Below are positions 46,827 through 61,075 of a DNA stretch of 64,000 nucleotides, piece after piece. The DNA is from Acanthopleura granulata (Eukaryota > Mollusca > Polyplacophora > Chitonida > Chitonidae): positions 5,596,895 to 5,660,894 of the forward strand of contig JABBOT010000014.1 of NCBI GenBank assembly GCA_016165875.1, read 5' to 3'. The notes beneath the pieces are model-generated. The model had not been told where the DNA came from. It saw nothing but the letters and a program-made list of their open reading frames with translations, and searched no databases. The stretch's first letter is position 1. Each line of letters begins with the position of its first letter. The position numbers and the translations under genes are program-made.

Positions 46827-47226
46827 GATCCTTGTGTTACATGTGAATGTAGCCCAGATTGAATATCACATCTAAATATCTGGAAAAGAAGCCAAACTTA
46901 AGCACCTGAATTTACTATATTAAGATACTAATTTTCTAACACTTCTTTCCTTAATAAAGGGCTATTTGTAATTGAGATGGAGATTTTGTGACAAATAAAT
47001 TCATACACAAGTAATTGCTTGTGAATATTAACATTAGTATTTTTATTTGTTTATTTGACTTAGCTTCATCCTAAAGTTTGGTATTAAACACCACACAATT
47101 ACAGATAAATGCTGAGTCCTCGCCGTCAGACTGATATGGGGCAGTGGCAGTATTGTCAGAAATGAAGCAGGATCATGTACGGTGAGTATCTGATCACTTA
47201 CTGGAGTTAATGTTTACTTGACACAA
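46827..47226 (-). promoter_or_regulatory. ALDH9A1 upstream region
   Basis: Sequence upstream of the ALDH9A1 start codon. It should hold the promoter and 5' UTR, but no distinctive core element was recognised. Confidence 0.3.
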
Positions 47227-47362
47227 CGTGCCATATGTGTTATGCCATATATAATGCCATATGTGTTACGCCATATATAATACCATATGTGTTACGCCAT
47301 ATATAATATGCCATATCTGTTACGCCATATATAATATGCCATATGTGTTACGCCATAGATAA
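47227..47362. repeat. Short AT-rich tandem repeat
   Basis: Alternating GCCATATGTGTTAC and GCCATATATAATA phrases, five or so rounds with a period of roughly 26-30 bp. Confidence 0.8.
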
Positions 47363-47417
47363 TCATTCATTCATACACATAGGCAAACCTAACGTCAGAG
47401 CAATCCTTGATTATCAA

Positions 47418-48316
47418 ACAAACACTTCAAGTAAAATTTTCTTTTGAATGCAAAAAAAAAGTGTTTGAATTTGTATGAATCTGTGGCTGAACTATCATCG
47501 TTTTAAGCGTGGAGTATTGTGCTGGGGATCAGGAGGTGCTTATGTCAGACTGACAAATCAGAGAGCTAGGAGATATCAGCTGTTCATAAGCTGTGACGTA
47601 GATCTTCAGAGTTGACTGTTAATGTAACATGAAATAACATAGGGACAGGCCACTGTTTTAATGTTTTAGTTGATTTATTTATTTGATTGGTGTTTTATGC
47701 CGTACTCAAGAATATTTCACTTACACGACGGCGGCCAGAATTATGGTGGGAGGAAACCAGGCAGAGCCTGGTGAAAACCCACGACCATCCGCAAGATGCT
47801 GGCAGACCTTCCCATGTATGCCCGGAGAGGAAGCCAGCATGAGCTGGATTTGAACTCACAGCGACCACATTGGTGGGAGGCTTCTGGGTCACTGCGCTGC
47901 ACGAGCGAGCTAACCGACTGAGCCAAAGAGGTCCCCTTTAATGTTATACGTACTGTATATACAAAGTACAGGTGTGAACAACACTGCAAAGTATTTCCAG
48001 ACCATTGTGTTGTGGTGGGAGTAAGTTTCTTGATCATTTCACGTGATAAATTTCCATATAGACTAAAGTTACAAACACAACCCTGGCAGCTTACTGCTGT
48101 CTCTGGTGACAAGATTGTTCCGCACATGGAACAATTACGTCACAGCCCACACAGACTGACAGACTGGCTGCCTTTCATGCTAGCCACGATTAAATGTCAA
48201 TTTCCACTGTTGTATTGGCTGTTAGAAAAAATACTTCACAGAAATAAACATAATATTGTCCAACCGACCTTTTCAACAAACTTAGCTTTGAACATGCGTT
48301 GTCTTTCACTTTCATG
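47418..48316. mobile_element. Diverged second copy of the 38971-39657 element, split by a SINE
   Basis: Collinear with copy 1: TTTTGAATGCAAAA, GTGTGGAGTATT-like, GACCAATCAGAGAG-like, CAGCTGTGACGTA, AAAGTATTTCCAGACCA, TCTCTGGTGAC, CAATTACGTCACAGCC, AAAAAATACTT and TTGAACATG. A SINE (47666-47936) interrupts it. The 3' end (TTTCACTTTCATG) corresponds to copy 1's right TIR; the left TIR is not clear. Confidence 0.75.
47666..47936 (-). mobile_element. SINE family A, full length, inserted in an older element
   Basis: Complete reverse copy with the head complement CCGACTGAGCCAAAGAGGTC. It is flanked by the 9-bp duplication TTTAATGTT at 47657-47665 and 47937-47945, inside the older element. Confidence 0.92.
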
Positions 48317-49499
48317 TTAGCCTCCTGGAATCTCATTGGTAATGGGTTAATTAAACATCCTTGACATAAAGCTGTATCTATAAGAGTAAAGTTTCAAATA
48401 ACTGATGATAGTGTCAGTAAGTGCCCTTGTAGACCTATATATGTATAATTATTATGCTGTTTGTATATCAGTACCTAACTATATTTGTATGGCACATATA
48501 GTTCAGGGGTTTTCCTAGCCAATATTTCTTTTTTAGAAACTCAATTTGAACAAATCAGAAAACTCAATATTCTTTGTCCTTGACATATCAAAAACCCAAT
48601 CTACTATAAATATAAAATTTGTTTAAAACTCAATTTTCTGATATTGCAAATGGCTAGAAAAATCCCAGCCATTCTAGACTTACACGGTCACATGTAGCCT
48701 ACAGTAGCCTACATGTTTTTTTTTTTTTCTTTACAATTCTGACGCAGTTGAAACTCAAGACTATGAAAACACTGGCTCTGGGTCAATTTTTTTTCAGTTG
48801 GGGTACCATAGTAATCCTAGACTGTAACAGACCTAGATCATAGCAGAGTGGTATGTTATAGACAGGGTTAGGCCAGACAAAACTTTGGATTTTTTTTTTC
48901 AAAACCAACTCACTCTCACTGTTTCAATGCTGTAGGTCATTGAGAGTAAGTGCAAACGTTCTTGACCTTTGTCAGGTTTATTGGGGACTATGTCAAGATC
49001 TTTGCAATTGTTGGCAGGCACTGAAGGCCTACATATATGGTCACGTTCACATTTAACCTAGATGCAAACATCACATGTTAATTTGTACAGTACGAAGTCC
49101 CCGCCACATAACATTAAAACACAGCGCTTTGCACACCTTCGCAAGTTTGACAGTCACATAGTTAAGCCAGAAAACCTTATTCGAGATAATTCGTCGTCAT
49201 CGCTGCGTCTGATCAGCAATAAGGTTGCAAACAAAACCTTTCTTTTGCAAAAACGTTCCACTTTCTGACACTACAAGTGCGCCATTGGAGCTCTTCAATG
49301 CGTGGGATAACATTGTTGTGGAGAGAGTCTCCTATCATCGGCAGTTTTCGACCTGTGTCTACAATAATACTATATTACTTTTGTGATTTGCAGCCTTAGC
49401 CGAATTGTGGAGAGTCAGTTCCTGAAAATCACCATTTACAAGGTTCGAAAGAGACAGTTGACACCGCTTGTCGTTGAGAAAAGTATCCAACTTTTAATC
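48317..49499 (+). promoter_or_regulatory. RETSAT upstream region
   Basis: No gene, SINE or long repeat is recognised between the older element and the RETSAT start codon. The proximal part must hold the RETSAT 5' UTR or promoter; an in-frame open stretch upstream of the ATG begins at 49383 but does not match the family. Confidence 0.35.
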
Positions 49500-52400
49500 A
49501 TGTGGCGCATACTGTCCCCCGTGATAGAATATTTGGTCGCCCACCCTTATCTCTTCGTTGGAGGTTTCCTTCTGTACGTCTTCATATTTTTCTTGTCATT
49601 GTTGATGAATGGCAAAAAACCGGGACCGAATCCTTTTTCTCGAAGCTGTGTGCAGCCAGCGAAACCCTTGGTAACAGACACAAAGCAAAGAGACCAAGTC
49701 CTTAAGCAAGGTATTCCATTCCCTTTGTGTATTTAGTTGTTGGAATTACTGATTTTCTCCAGCGTACGTATGTACTTTGTGTTAGTTGTGTCAAGTTGTT
49801 GCCTGTTGGGAGTTGTAAAAGTTATGGTGCAGTTTTGGTCATGTCACTCATGTGTTCAAATTCATTGAGGAGTTGGCTCAGACACTCGGGCAAGCCAGGC
49901 TGTTTTTGTTCCTGCCAGATTGCACGAAGTACTACGCCCTTGTTCCACCATTGTAGGTTACTACCAACAGGTTGCATTCTCCACAAGGGGTTGATTTCGT
50001 ATGGAAATTTCATTTTGCGCGTCATCGACCAGGTGTACATTACCATTCTGATTCGATACTAACCAACTCAAATTATCTGACCAGATCAAACTATTTCTTT
50101 GTGCACACACTCAACTTTTCAGTTGAGTATGGCTTCACCTTGTTGTACGTACAGTAGCTTACCGAATGTCAACAAAATCCAAATAATATCTCAGCGAGGG
50201 TTGATGGGTTGAGGCCCAGAGCATTTGAAAGGCTCATTGTGGATACATGTAAGTGATTGGTACACCAGGCTTAGTGCAAAGGACAGATAAATTGGTTTCC
50301 ATATTCTCTTAAGAAATGTATAATACTGCTCTTAATAATGCGCTGCAATTTTTTTTGACAATTTAGAAAAGCAGTTCAGACTACTCCAATCTTTACTCAT
50401 TTCACCTTTATTTTAAGATACAGAAGTTTTGACATCAGAGTAACTATTCAAGTATTTTGTTACCCATTGCTTGGAATGAAGGCTCTTGAGTTGTGTACTG
50501 AAATCTCTATCAGGACTGGTCTGAGAGCCTATCATGCCTTCACTTCTATGAATTTTAAGAGCTAATTGAGCTCTCACTGACAACAAATCAACATACACTT
50601 TACAGCTCCCACTGAGATTAACAGGTGTATGTATGACAAGTATTTGTCTGATTGTTTCATAAAATTTCATCTGATCATCAGTAAAGTTATGTTATCTGGT
50701 TACCATGGTTACTGATGTGTTTCTTTGTATCTGGCAGGCTTCAGCCCTCAGAAGGTGCCAGATAACCTAGATGCCATCGTGGTGGGCAGTGGTATGGGGG
50801 GACTGAGTGCTGCGGTCATGCTGGCCAAAGCAGGCAAGAAAGTCCTGGTGCTGGAGCAGCATGACCAGGCCGGTGGATGCTGTCACACCTTCGTGGAGAA
50901 AGGTTTCGAGTTTGACGTCGGTAAGAAACTGTAGTGTGTTTCAATTACAGTGTGACTAAGAGGAAATAAGTCAGCCAAGTATAAAATGTGTATATATTCC
51001 ACATTGTGTGTCGTTACCGCCAGATGTATGGAAGTATGCTTGGGTTTATCGTTGTAATCAACTATTTTTCAATCATACTACGACGAGAAGTCCTTAGAAT
51101 CTGTGTCTTCTCGTGGCAGGATGAATCCATGCTGCCAAAGTGCTGCCGCTGCTGGAGCATCGTGCCGAAGACACCAGACATGACACCCCACCCAGTCACG
51201 TTATACTGACAGCGAGCAAACCAGTTCTGTTTTCTTGTTTTAACCTTGCAGTACTGAACGCCAAACGAGGCAGTAACAAGTACCATTTATAAAGTCTTTG
51301 GTGTGACCCAACTCAGATTTGATCCCGGATCTTGCGACCCCGAGGCAGACGTTCTAACCACCAAGCCACGGAGATGGTGTATTACCACCAGGTGGCTCGG
51401 ATTTAATGTACTGTACAGATAGGCAAATAACCTGGGGCACTGGTTCATGTACATGTCTGAGTCAACCCATGTTTTGAATCCTGCTCCAAAGCCTGCTGAC
51501 AGCATTGCTCTGTGATGAAATGGGTTGGCTGGTAGTTTGAGGAACAAGCAATAGTATTTCCCTCAAGGGTATTCAAACTCTCATTGTAGCCCTTTCCACA
51601 AATGAAATACAGCACTTACAATTCTGTCTGTTGTGCCATACCATGTGAATGTTACCAGCTTGTAGAGGTTTGATACTCACTTTCAATTTTACAGTGTGAG
51701 TACCAGTCTAAAATGTGCTGCAATATAACAAAAATCAAGATTTTGAGACACTGTTGTTATTTTTGCGTAACATTTTCCAAAAGAGTCAATGCTTTTCACA
51801 TTGTAATTCCTCAGACTTTAATTGTCTCAATCAGAAAAACTTTTATTTCAGGTGTCCATTACATCGGAGAGATGCGGGGCACGACACTTATCAAATGTGT
51901 GACAGATTTCGTGACTGACGGGCAACTTGTCTGGGATTCTATGGGCAGAGTGTTTGATGAAGTGAGTAAGCAGGGTTCAAATCCTTGTGGCAGCAAGGTT
52001 GGCTTACCCTGAATGACCTAAAGTTTCATCCAGCACTAAGTTGCTCATTTTTAGCAGCCTTTGATGGCTTGTTTGACAGTAGTGTAGATCATTCTGCCCT
52101 TTTATATGATTAAGAAACTACTACATGTAATTCCCTCAGTATGTGGCAAAGGGGCTGTTTGTGTATCCTAGGCACTGAGACTTCCTCTGCCCATAAAGCC
52201 AGCCTTATAAATGAAAAAATCTTGATCATGGAAAGCATGAATTAACTCCATGATCCCTTTTTAGGTGTTTTTGGGACATGTTGTGCTTCGTGTTACTGCC
52301 GATAAAAAGGTGTCAGACTGACTTAAGTCATACGTAAACCATTCTGGGGTGTTAATGGTGAGTTTGTGAACCAATGTTGATGGAATGATTCAGTGCTTAA

Positions 52401-55400
52401 GTTTTGCTTCTTAAAACCAGTCTCCTTTTCTTCACTACTGTTCTCCACCAGGTGGCCCTCGGTGACCCATCCAAAGCGAAACGATACCCCCTGCGGAGTG
52501 GCAAGGACGAGTTCCGTCAGTGTCTTGTGGACAAGTTCCCCGACGAAGTTCCAGCGATTGATAAGTTCCTGGAAATGGTGAATGTAAGTAGAAGGAACAA
52601 CGGCCAACTTTCTCTCACAGTTTTGATTTCTTTGATACATGTTTTTATGTTTGTGATAAACACCAGTACAACAGTCATTTTGTACATGTTACACAAGTGT
52701 TCAACAAAAAGACTTATTCCATCCTCAGGTGGAGTGCATATAACAAGTATATAAAGTGATTTTTGCCATGTTGTTTGTCACAAATATTGCGAAACGAATC
52801 CATCAGGGTTCATGGACGTCAAAATGTTAACTATCCTATCAGATATATTGAGTTTTTTTCGAGATCATTTTGAGTATTTTTGAGACCCAACTGCCCTGTG
52901 ATAGTGCCATGTTGAGTTTTTAAATATCTACAGGGGTTCATAGATGTCAAAATGTTAACTACTCTATCAGAGATATTGAGTTTTTTCAAGATCATTTTGA
53001 GTATTTTTGAGATCCAACCGCCCTGTGATAGTGCCATGTTGAGTTTTTAAATATCTACAGGGGTTCATAGATGTCAAAATGTTAACTACTCTATCAGAGA
53101 TATTGAGTTTTTTCAAGATCATTTTGAGTATTTTTGAGATCCAACCGCCCTGTGATAGTGCCATGTTGAGTTTTTAAATATCTACAGGGGTTCATAGATG
53201 TCAAAATGTTAACTACTCTATCAGAGATATTGAGTTTTTTCAAGATCATTTTGAGTATTTTTGAGATCCAACCGCCCTGTGATAGTGCCATGTTGAGTTT
53301 TTAAATATCTACAGGGGTTCATAGATGTCAAAATGTTAACTACTCTATCAGAGATATTGAGTTTTTTCAAGATCATTTTGAGTATTTTTGAGATCCAACC
53401 GCCCTGTGATAGTGCCATGTTGAGTTTTTAAATATCTACAGGGGTTCATAGATGTCAAAATGTTAACTACTCTATCAGAAATTATCATTTTGAGTATTTT
53501 TGAGATCCAACTGCCCTGTAATAGTGCCATCTTGAGTATTTTTGAGATCCAACCGCCCTGTAATAGTGCCATGTTGAGTATTTTTGAGATCCAACTGCCC
53601 TGTAATAGTGCCATGTTGAGTTTTTAAATATTTACAGGGGTTCATAGATGTCAAAATGTTGACTACTCTATCAGAAATTATCATTTTGAGTATTTTTGAG
53701 ATCCAACTGCCCTGTAATAGTGCCATGTTGAGTGTTTTTGAGATCCAACTGCCCTGTAATAGTGCCATGTTGAGTATTTTTGAGATCCAACTGCCCTGTA
53801 ATAGTGCCATGTTGAGTATTTTTGAGATCCAACTGCCCTGTAATAGTGCCATGTTGAGTATTTTTGAGATCCAACTGCCCTGTAATAGTGCCATGTTGAG
53901 TATTTTTGAGATCCAACTGCCCTGTAATAGTGCCATGTTGAGTTTTTAAATATTTACAGGGGTTCATAGATGTCAAAATGTTAACTACTCTATCAGAAAT
54001 TATCATTTTGAGTATTTTTGAGATCCAACTGCCCTGTGATAGTGCCATGTTGAGTGTTTTTGAGATCCAACTGCCCTGTGATAGTGCCATGTTGAGTATT
54101 TTTGAGATCCAACTGCCCTGTAATAGTGCCATGTTGAGTATTTTTGAGATCCAACTGCCCTGTGATAGTGCCATGTTGAGTATTTTTGAGATCCAACTGC
54201 CCTGTGATAGTGCCATGTTGAGTATTTTTGAGATCCAACTGCCCTGTGATAGTGCCATTTTGAGTATTTTTGAGATCCAACTGCCCTGTGATAGTGCCAT
54301 GTTGAGTGTTTTTGAGATCCAACTGCCCTGTAATAGTGCCATGTTGATTATTTTTGAGATCCAACTGCCCTGTGATAGTGCCATGTTGAGTATTTTTGAG
54401 ATCCAACTGCCCTGTGATAGTGCCATTTTGAGTATTTTTGAGATCCAACTGCCCTGTAATAGTGCCATGTTGAGTGTTTTTGAGATCCAACTGCCCTGTG
54501 ATAGTGCCATGTTGAGTATTTTTGAGATCCAACTGCCCTGTGATAGTGCCATGTTGAGTATTTTTGAGATCCAACTGCCCTGTGATAGTGCCATGTTGAG
54601 TATTTTTGAGATCCAACTGCCCTGTGATAGTGCCATGTTGATTATTTTTGAGATCCAACTGCCCTGTAATAGTGCCATGTTGAGTTTTTAAATATTTACC
54701 CCATGAAGAATTAATAAGACGCAAAGAAAATCTGTGCAAAAGGAACCAAAACATGCATGAGCCCCATAATTTAACTGCAGGCCTTGACATAAAGATGTAC
54801 CAGGATATCAGCTAATTATTACCCTGGATTTTCAGCTAGCAGATCGAAATTTTGATCACCTGAAATTTCTGTAGTTAGCATCATCTTCTGTTCGTTACAC
54901 GTACTATATAAAGACTCCTCTGTAATCTGGGAGATGTCACCATCTAGAAAGGTGTATGGGAACTCTAAACCGAAGTCTTTTCTTCACCCTCTGATTGTCA
55001 CCATCTAGAAAGGTGTATTGGAACTCTAAACCGAAGTCTTATCTTCACCCTCTGATTGTCACCATCTAGAAAGGTGTATGGAAACTCTAAACTGAAGTCT
55101 TATCTTCACCCTCTGATTGTCACCATCTAGACGTGTATGGGAACTCCAAACCGAAGTATTAACTTCACCCTCTGATTACAGAGAAGCATACTACCGCAAG
55201 TTTTACTTTGGGTTACATATATCCACAGTCTGTGTAAAGACAAAGGCCCCAACATTTTACAAACTATTTGTTTTCTTCGTTTCAAAAGTATCCCATTTGA
55301 AGGAAAGAATATCTTACAGAGAATTGTCATATATAGATACTGTTTCTAATAATATTGTTTGATTGATTTTAACTTGGAATTAATGAATTAAAATAATAAT

Positions 55401-58400
55401 CCTTAAATTACCTTTGATATTCTGTGTATTTTTGTATTACATCAGTCATCATGTTCACTGCATCGCATTAAATGCAAAACCCTTCACATTTCGACGGCCG
55501 ACTTCAACCCATTCATGATAAACATATGCATCGCAAATATTTTGCATTTCGATTTAGTTCTATAACTGCCGCCCTCAGTGCTCAGAATGATAAACTTATC
55601 CTTCAGAGGCCATATGTAAAAGTTTTTTGATGAGCGGTGGCGGCCATTGTTGAGATCACTTTTACAAATGCCGATCCGCTGTTTTGACAAACGAAGTAAG
55701 CCCCTCCAGTACAGCGGTTCTACCACTAAGGTGGAAACCCCTCACCTGACAGCCTTGTACCTTGCTACCCCATATTAATTCTGTCGGCAATGTACCAGGC
55801 AAGGCTAGCATGGGACCTACAATGAGGCGAGGGACACCTGCTTCCCAGGGCTGTACCATACCTGTCGACCCATGCACTGCCGAATGGAGTCATTCCCAGG
55901 AAAATTTAAGAAATAAAAAAATGTGGATATATTTGATACTTTTAGAAAAGAATACACAAGTTTATAATCACGTGTACACTTACCATAATTGAGTTTTACT
56001 GAAATATAGTCAGTTTTTCTTAGCTTATGGTATACTTTTGAGTTTTTTAACACCATCTTCTTGACTACTGTTTAAAGGTAGTTAAGGTCGACGTCTGTGA
56101 ACACCTCATCTAGCTGCAAGCATACCTGCATATGTTTTTTTACTAGACTGAAACAAAGCCTTGAAGACTTACTGATCTCCTGTACTTTTCAGAAATGTCA
56201 CGGCAGCACGCTGATGTTTGTCCTGCTGAAGACCTTACCTGTATTTCTGGCCAGACTACTGGTCAAGACCGGCCTCGTCCATTTTGTGTCCAACTACTTC
56301 AAATACAGCACGATGTGTCTGCAGTCCACTTTGGATGAACTGACCACTAACCCTGACCTAAAGGCTGTGCTGTCCTACAGTTTTGGCGATTATGGCATGT
56401 TGTGATTTTCTGGATTCATTTCCTCTTAATGAAGCTAGAACTAGAAGTTCTTAACTAGTTATAGTTGTGTGTTTTATTTGTTTTTCAGCAAGTCAGTTTC
56501 TGCCATTCACTGAAAATGCTAATATTTAATGTCACAGGCTGAGAGTTTGATAAGTACTGTCACTGCCTGAAAGGTTGATTGTTACTAGCACAGCCTGAAA
56601 GGTAAAGAGTTACTGGCGCAGCCTGAAATGTTTATAGTTACTGACACAGCCTGAAATGTGTATAATTACTGTCACAGCCTGAGAGGTTGATAGTTACTGA
56701 TATAGCCTGAAATGTGCATAGTTACTGTCACAGCCTGAAAGGTTGATAGTTACTATCATCTGTCAAGTTAACGCTTGTCACAGCCTGAAAGGTTGATAGT
56801 TACTATCATCTGTCAAGTTAACACTTGTCACAGCCTGAAAGGTTGATAGTTACTGATACAGCCTGAAATGTGTATAGTTACTGTCACAGCCTGAAAGGTT
56901 GATAGTTACTATCATCTGTGAATTTAACGCTCGTCACAGCCTGAAAGGTTGATAGTTACTGATACAGCCTGAAATGTGTATAATTACTGTCAGAGCCTGA
57001 AAGGTTGATAATTACTGTCAGCTGTAAAGTTAGCACTTGTCACAGCCTGAAAGGTTGATAATTACTGTCAGCTGTCAAGGTAACGCTTGTCACAGCCTGA
57101 AAGGTTGATAGTTACTGTCAGCTGTCAAGGTAACGCTTGTCACAGCCTGAAAGGTTGATAGTTACTGTCAGCTGTCAAGGTAACGCTTGTCACAGCCTGA
57201 AAGGTTGATAGTTACTGTCAGCTGTCAAGGTAACGCTTGTCACAGCCTGAAAGGAATGATATCGCAGCATTGAAAGTTGATAGTTACTGTCACAGTCTGA
57301 TAAGTTGTGTAAGAAGATTTGTGTTCAAAATACTTGTAACAAGCCGGACAGCGTATAACGACCTATAGTCAAATCCATAACCAAGCCGCACTCCCAGATA
57401 TATATATAAAACAAATGTATTGTAAGTAAGAGAGGCAACAGGTAATTGCTTATCCAAAGAAACAACACAAACGTTCGGAATTGATGGAGTAGCTGTACTA
57501 GTTTATTTACATTCCCCTTTTCGTTTACAGATGTAGACAGTATGTATAAATCTAACTATTATGCATTTGAAGCACCAGGAACTTATAATTCCTTCAGAAA
57601 TTTCCTGCTGAAGATTCCCTTCAGATTAAAGCAAAACATAACTGCCACCAGAAACCTAGTAGAAACCTAGTGTTCACAGAAATCTGATGAAAAAACCTAG
57701 TGTTCACAGCAACCTATGTAGAACCCTAATGTTCCCAGAAATCTTACTCTAACAGAAATCTAATGTTCCCAGAAATCCTTTTCAATTAAGAAAGAAAGAA
57801 AAGGAATCTTATATTGAACAAAGTAATTCATATGAATACATCCAATATATGATTCTATCTGTATGTCAGGATAACTGAGTTATATGAATTACTGTTTACC
57901 AATTTATTTAAAAGGTATGAAAACATACACAGTATTGAATCAACTTGGTGGACCATTACCATGCAGTGCTGCACAATAAGAGAACCCAATTAATTTAACA
58001 TCAGTCATGCCTCATTTAAAACACTTACCAGAACATATGTAAGTTTAGTTGACAGCAATAAACCATACCCTGCTATGGACCATTACGTGCTGCCTCATCA
58101 GCACTGGTCTGTGGGACCCAGTGACATGCACCTCTGAGGAACAATTTAATAAAAAATAAATTTCTCGCCAGGAGCGCACACGCAGTAACACGATACATGC
58201 ACTAGCACTGACCCTTGGTGGAGCGGGCTTCCTACATGTACACGCCATTTCAACAGATACCCAACTACCATTTCTAGGATGATTCTCCTATTTGGAATAA
58301 CTGCTAACTGTACATATATGAGAGATGCATTTCAAACTGATATATCAATTAGCGTATTAATACTATCTTACAACACCGTGATCAAATGTGCAAAGATTTA

Positions 58401-61035
58401 TCACACTGATATCTTACAACATATCTCAAAGATGACTAGACTAAACCAATAGCACCTCGACCTATTTAACATAATCAACACTGACACTAAGTCAATGTAA
58501 CTTCTATGATCAAATCTGTGATAATTTATCATACTAGTATCTGACATTGTCTCTGAAAGATTACTAGATTAAAACAGTAGCATGTCCGGCTACATAACGC
58601 TACCAACAAAGTGATTCCTTTATCTTTAGAAGATCACTGTTTAGTGAGAAAACATCTAAAGAAATCTTACTGAGGTATCACAGGGTACATTTAACCAAAT
58701 GCATGAAAATGCCATTAATAACATTCATAAACATGAAATTTTAAAATGAACATGCCAGATCACTTACCCAGGAAGAGCATCTGCATTCTGGCCCAGTGAT
58801 ATCCATGGCAAAGGCCAGAACTGTTAGTCGTCTTTCTGCATTCTGGGCAAATGATGTTCATGGCAAAGGCCAGAACTGTTAGTTGTCTTTCTGCATTCTG
58901 GCCAGATGGTGTCCATGGCAAAGGCCAGAACTGTTAGTCGTCTTTCTGCATTCTGGCCAAATGATGTCCATGGCAAAGGCCAGAACTGTTAGTTGTCTTT
59001 CTGCATTCTGGCCAGATGGTGTCCATGGCAAAGGCCAGAACTGTTAGTCGTCTTTCTGCATTCTGGCCAAATGATGTCCATGGCAAAGGCCAGAACTGTT
59101 AGTCGTCTTTCTGCATTCTGGCCAAATGATGTCCATGGCAAAGGCCAGAACTGTTAATAATCTTCTCTACCTTCATTCCCCAGTGTCACAAGGTTTCAGC
59201 CACTCAACCTTATGATCAGCCACTGACCATTTTACTCAAGGCAAACTAACAGTATGCATGCAAAGTCTCTACTCATTCTGAATTCCATGTGAGTGCTATG
59301 TATGCCATGTGGAAGGAACTTATTTTCCCACAACCACTTCGGTACTTAAATTGAACCAGGAACTAAACTTCACAAAAACTTGAATTTATTGCATTTAATC
59401 ATGGTTTTATTAAAATCAACTTCCAAGGTGACTCTTCCCTGACAACCACATCCAAGCAGGCTTGTCTGTAAGTGATGACGGACAACTAGGATGTGTCTTG
59501 ACTCCACCCAGGTCAGCTGGGTGCAAGGGAGAGTCTGCTGACTGTCAGCTGCACATCTGGTTTCCATATTATCAGCTAAACACATTTCCTGAACACCTTA
59601 CAGTGGATGACACATCTAATATACCAGTAAAGCTACAATTTACATGTTACATACATGTAAACACTTTTAGAAATCAGTACTTAGGGTATAGTATATATGG
59701 TGTACGGCTTCCATCCTGGTTTGAAGAAGTTGTAAATTGGCATAATAGTCTGTTAAACATAAACATTTTGTACTTTTGTTTTTGCAGGAGTTGTTCCAAA
59801 GAAAGCTGGATTTGCGATGCAGGCATCATTGATAAACCACTATGTGCGAGGCAGCTACTATCCACGAGGGGGCGCTAGCGAGATCGCCTATCACATGATA
59901 CCCATCATTGAACGAAGCGGGGGCCGAGTTTTGGTTCGGGCATCAGTCACCAAAATTCTGTGTACAGAGAAAGGCAGGGCTGGAGGTATAAACTTTGTTT
60001 CAATTTCTTTTTGAACCACATTGTAAATGACCTAGAATTTTGCCCCCAGAAGTGCATGTATAAAGGCAAACTCATGTAAATGTTAATATTATTACATTTC
60101 CTGGTGCTGAAACTTACATTTTTCAAACAGCATAGTATCCTGCCTTCCAAGCAAACCTGAAAATAGTTTTCTGAGATCAGTAAAATTCTTAGAATTGTGC
60201 AAGATGAGCAAATTAGTCATGGACAAAACTGTACCTTCATATGCAGTAGTTAAGTAGATCAGCAGGCCAGAAGAGACATGATTGTATTATCATTATTTAA
60301 TACTCTCCTCTCTGAATTTTGTACTGATGTAACATTGGTGTCAGACTGACAGAATTTTGCGGCCTTCATCGAGAGATGTCTTTCAAGCTCTTAACGCCAC
60401 AGTCTGAGGCCTCTCTGGGATTGCCAGGGCAATGAGTTTGTGTGTTTGAATTCAATTATTGCTGTTTTGGTTGTGGCTTTATGTTAGGACGTTTTTCTGG
60501 TCGCTGGAGAAGCATAGTGTTGTATTCAGCGCACTCTGGTTTTCCTTCAGTTACAAACTTGACTGCTGTCATTAAAGCGAAAAATTTTAAGTATGCCACT
60601 ACTAGTACGCTAATAAAAACACTCAAATAAATCATCAATTTGAAATAAATAAATTAATCAAATAAATTTTCGATTTCATTATGGTGTAGCTACTGACTTT
60701 AAAATCCGTTTGTCTGTTTTAAGTGTTGTTTTTAAAAGCAGTCCTTATTGAAGTACGTGGTAGTATTTTTGTGCCATTGTTTTAATGTGAAGGGAACACG
60801 GTGAACAAAATGGAAAATATGTTGTACCTGAGATGTGCACATCTTCAGGCCTTTGTATCTGTCACACTCCCTCATCTAGCACACGCCTGAAACAAAATCT
60901 AAGTGTGCCAGTAACATGCCTGAAATAATGAAGAGGCAGGGGACTGTGAATCTAGGTGTGCAAAATCACATTCCTCATCTTCTGAAAGAGGTGTGATAAT
61001 CACAATCCTGATAAAAATACAAAATCCAAAGCTTG

Positions 61036-61075
<40 letters not shown>

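Noticed and set aside
53671..54790. 335- and 265-codon minus-strand frames and a 237-codon plus-strand frame as genes
   Set aside because: They are translations of a 42-bp satellite in overlapping frames inside a RETSAT intron, with no splice or family support.
55181..55362. Possible extra RETSAT exon with AGAGAAGCATACTACCGCAAG
   Set aside because: Exon 4 already joins exon 5 in phase with full family alignment; no residues are missing.
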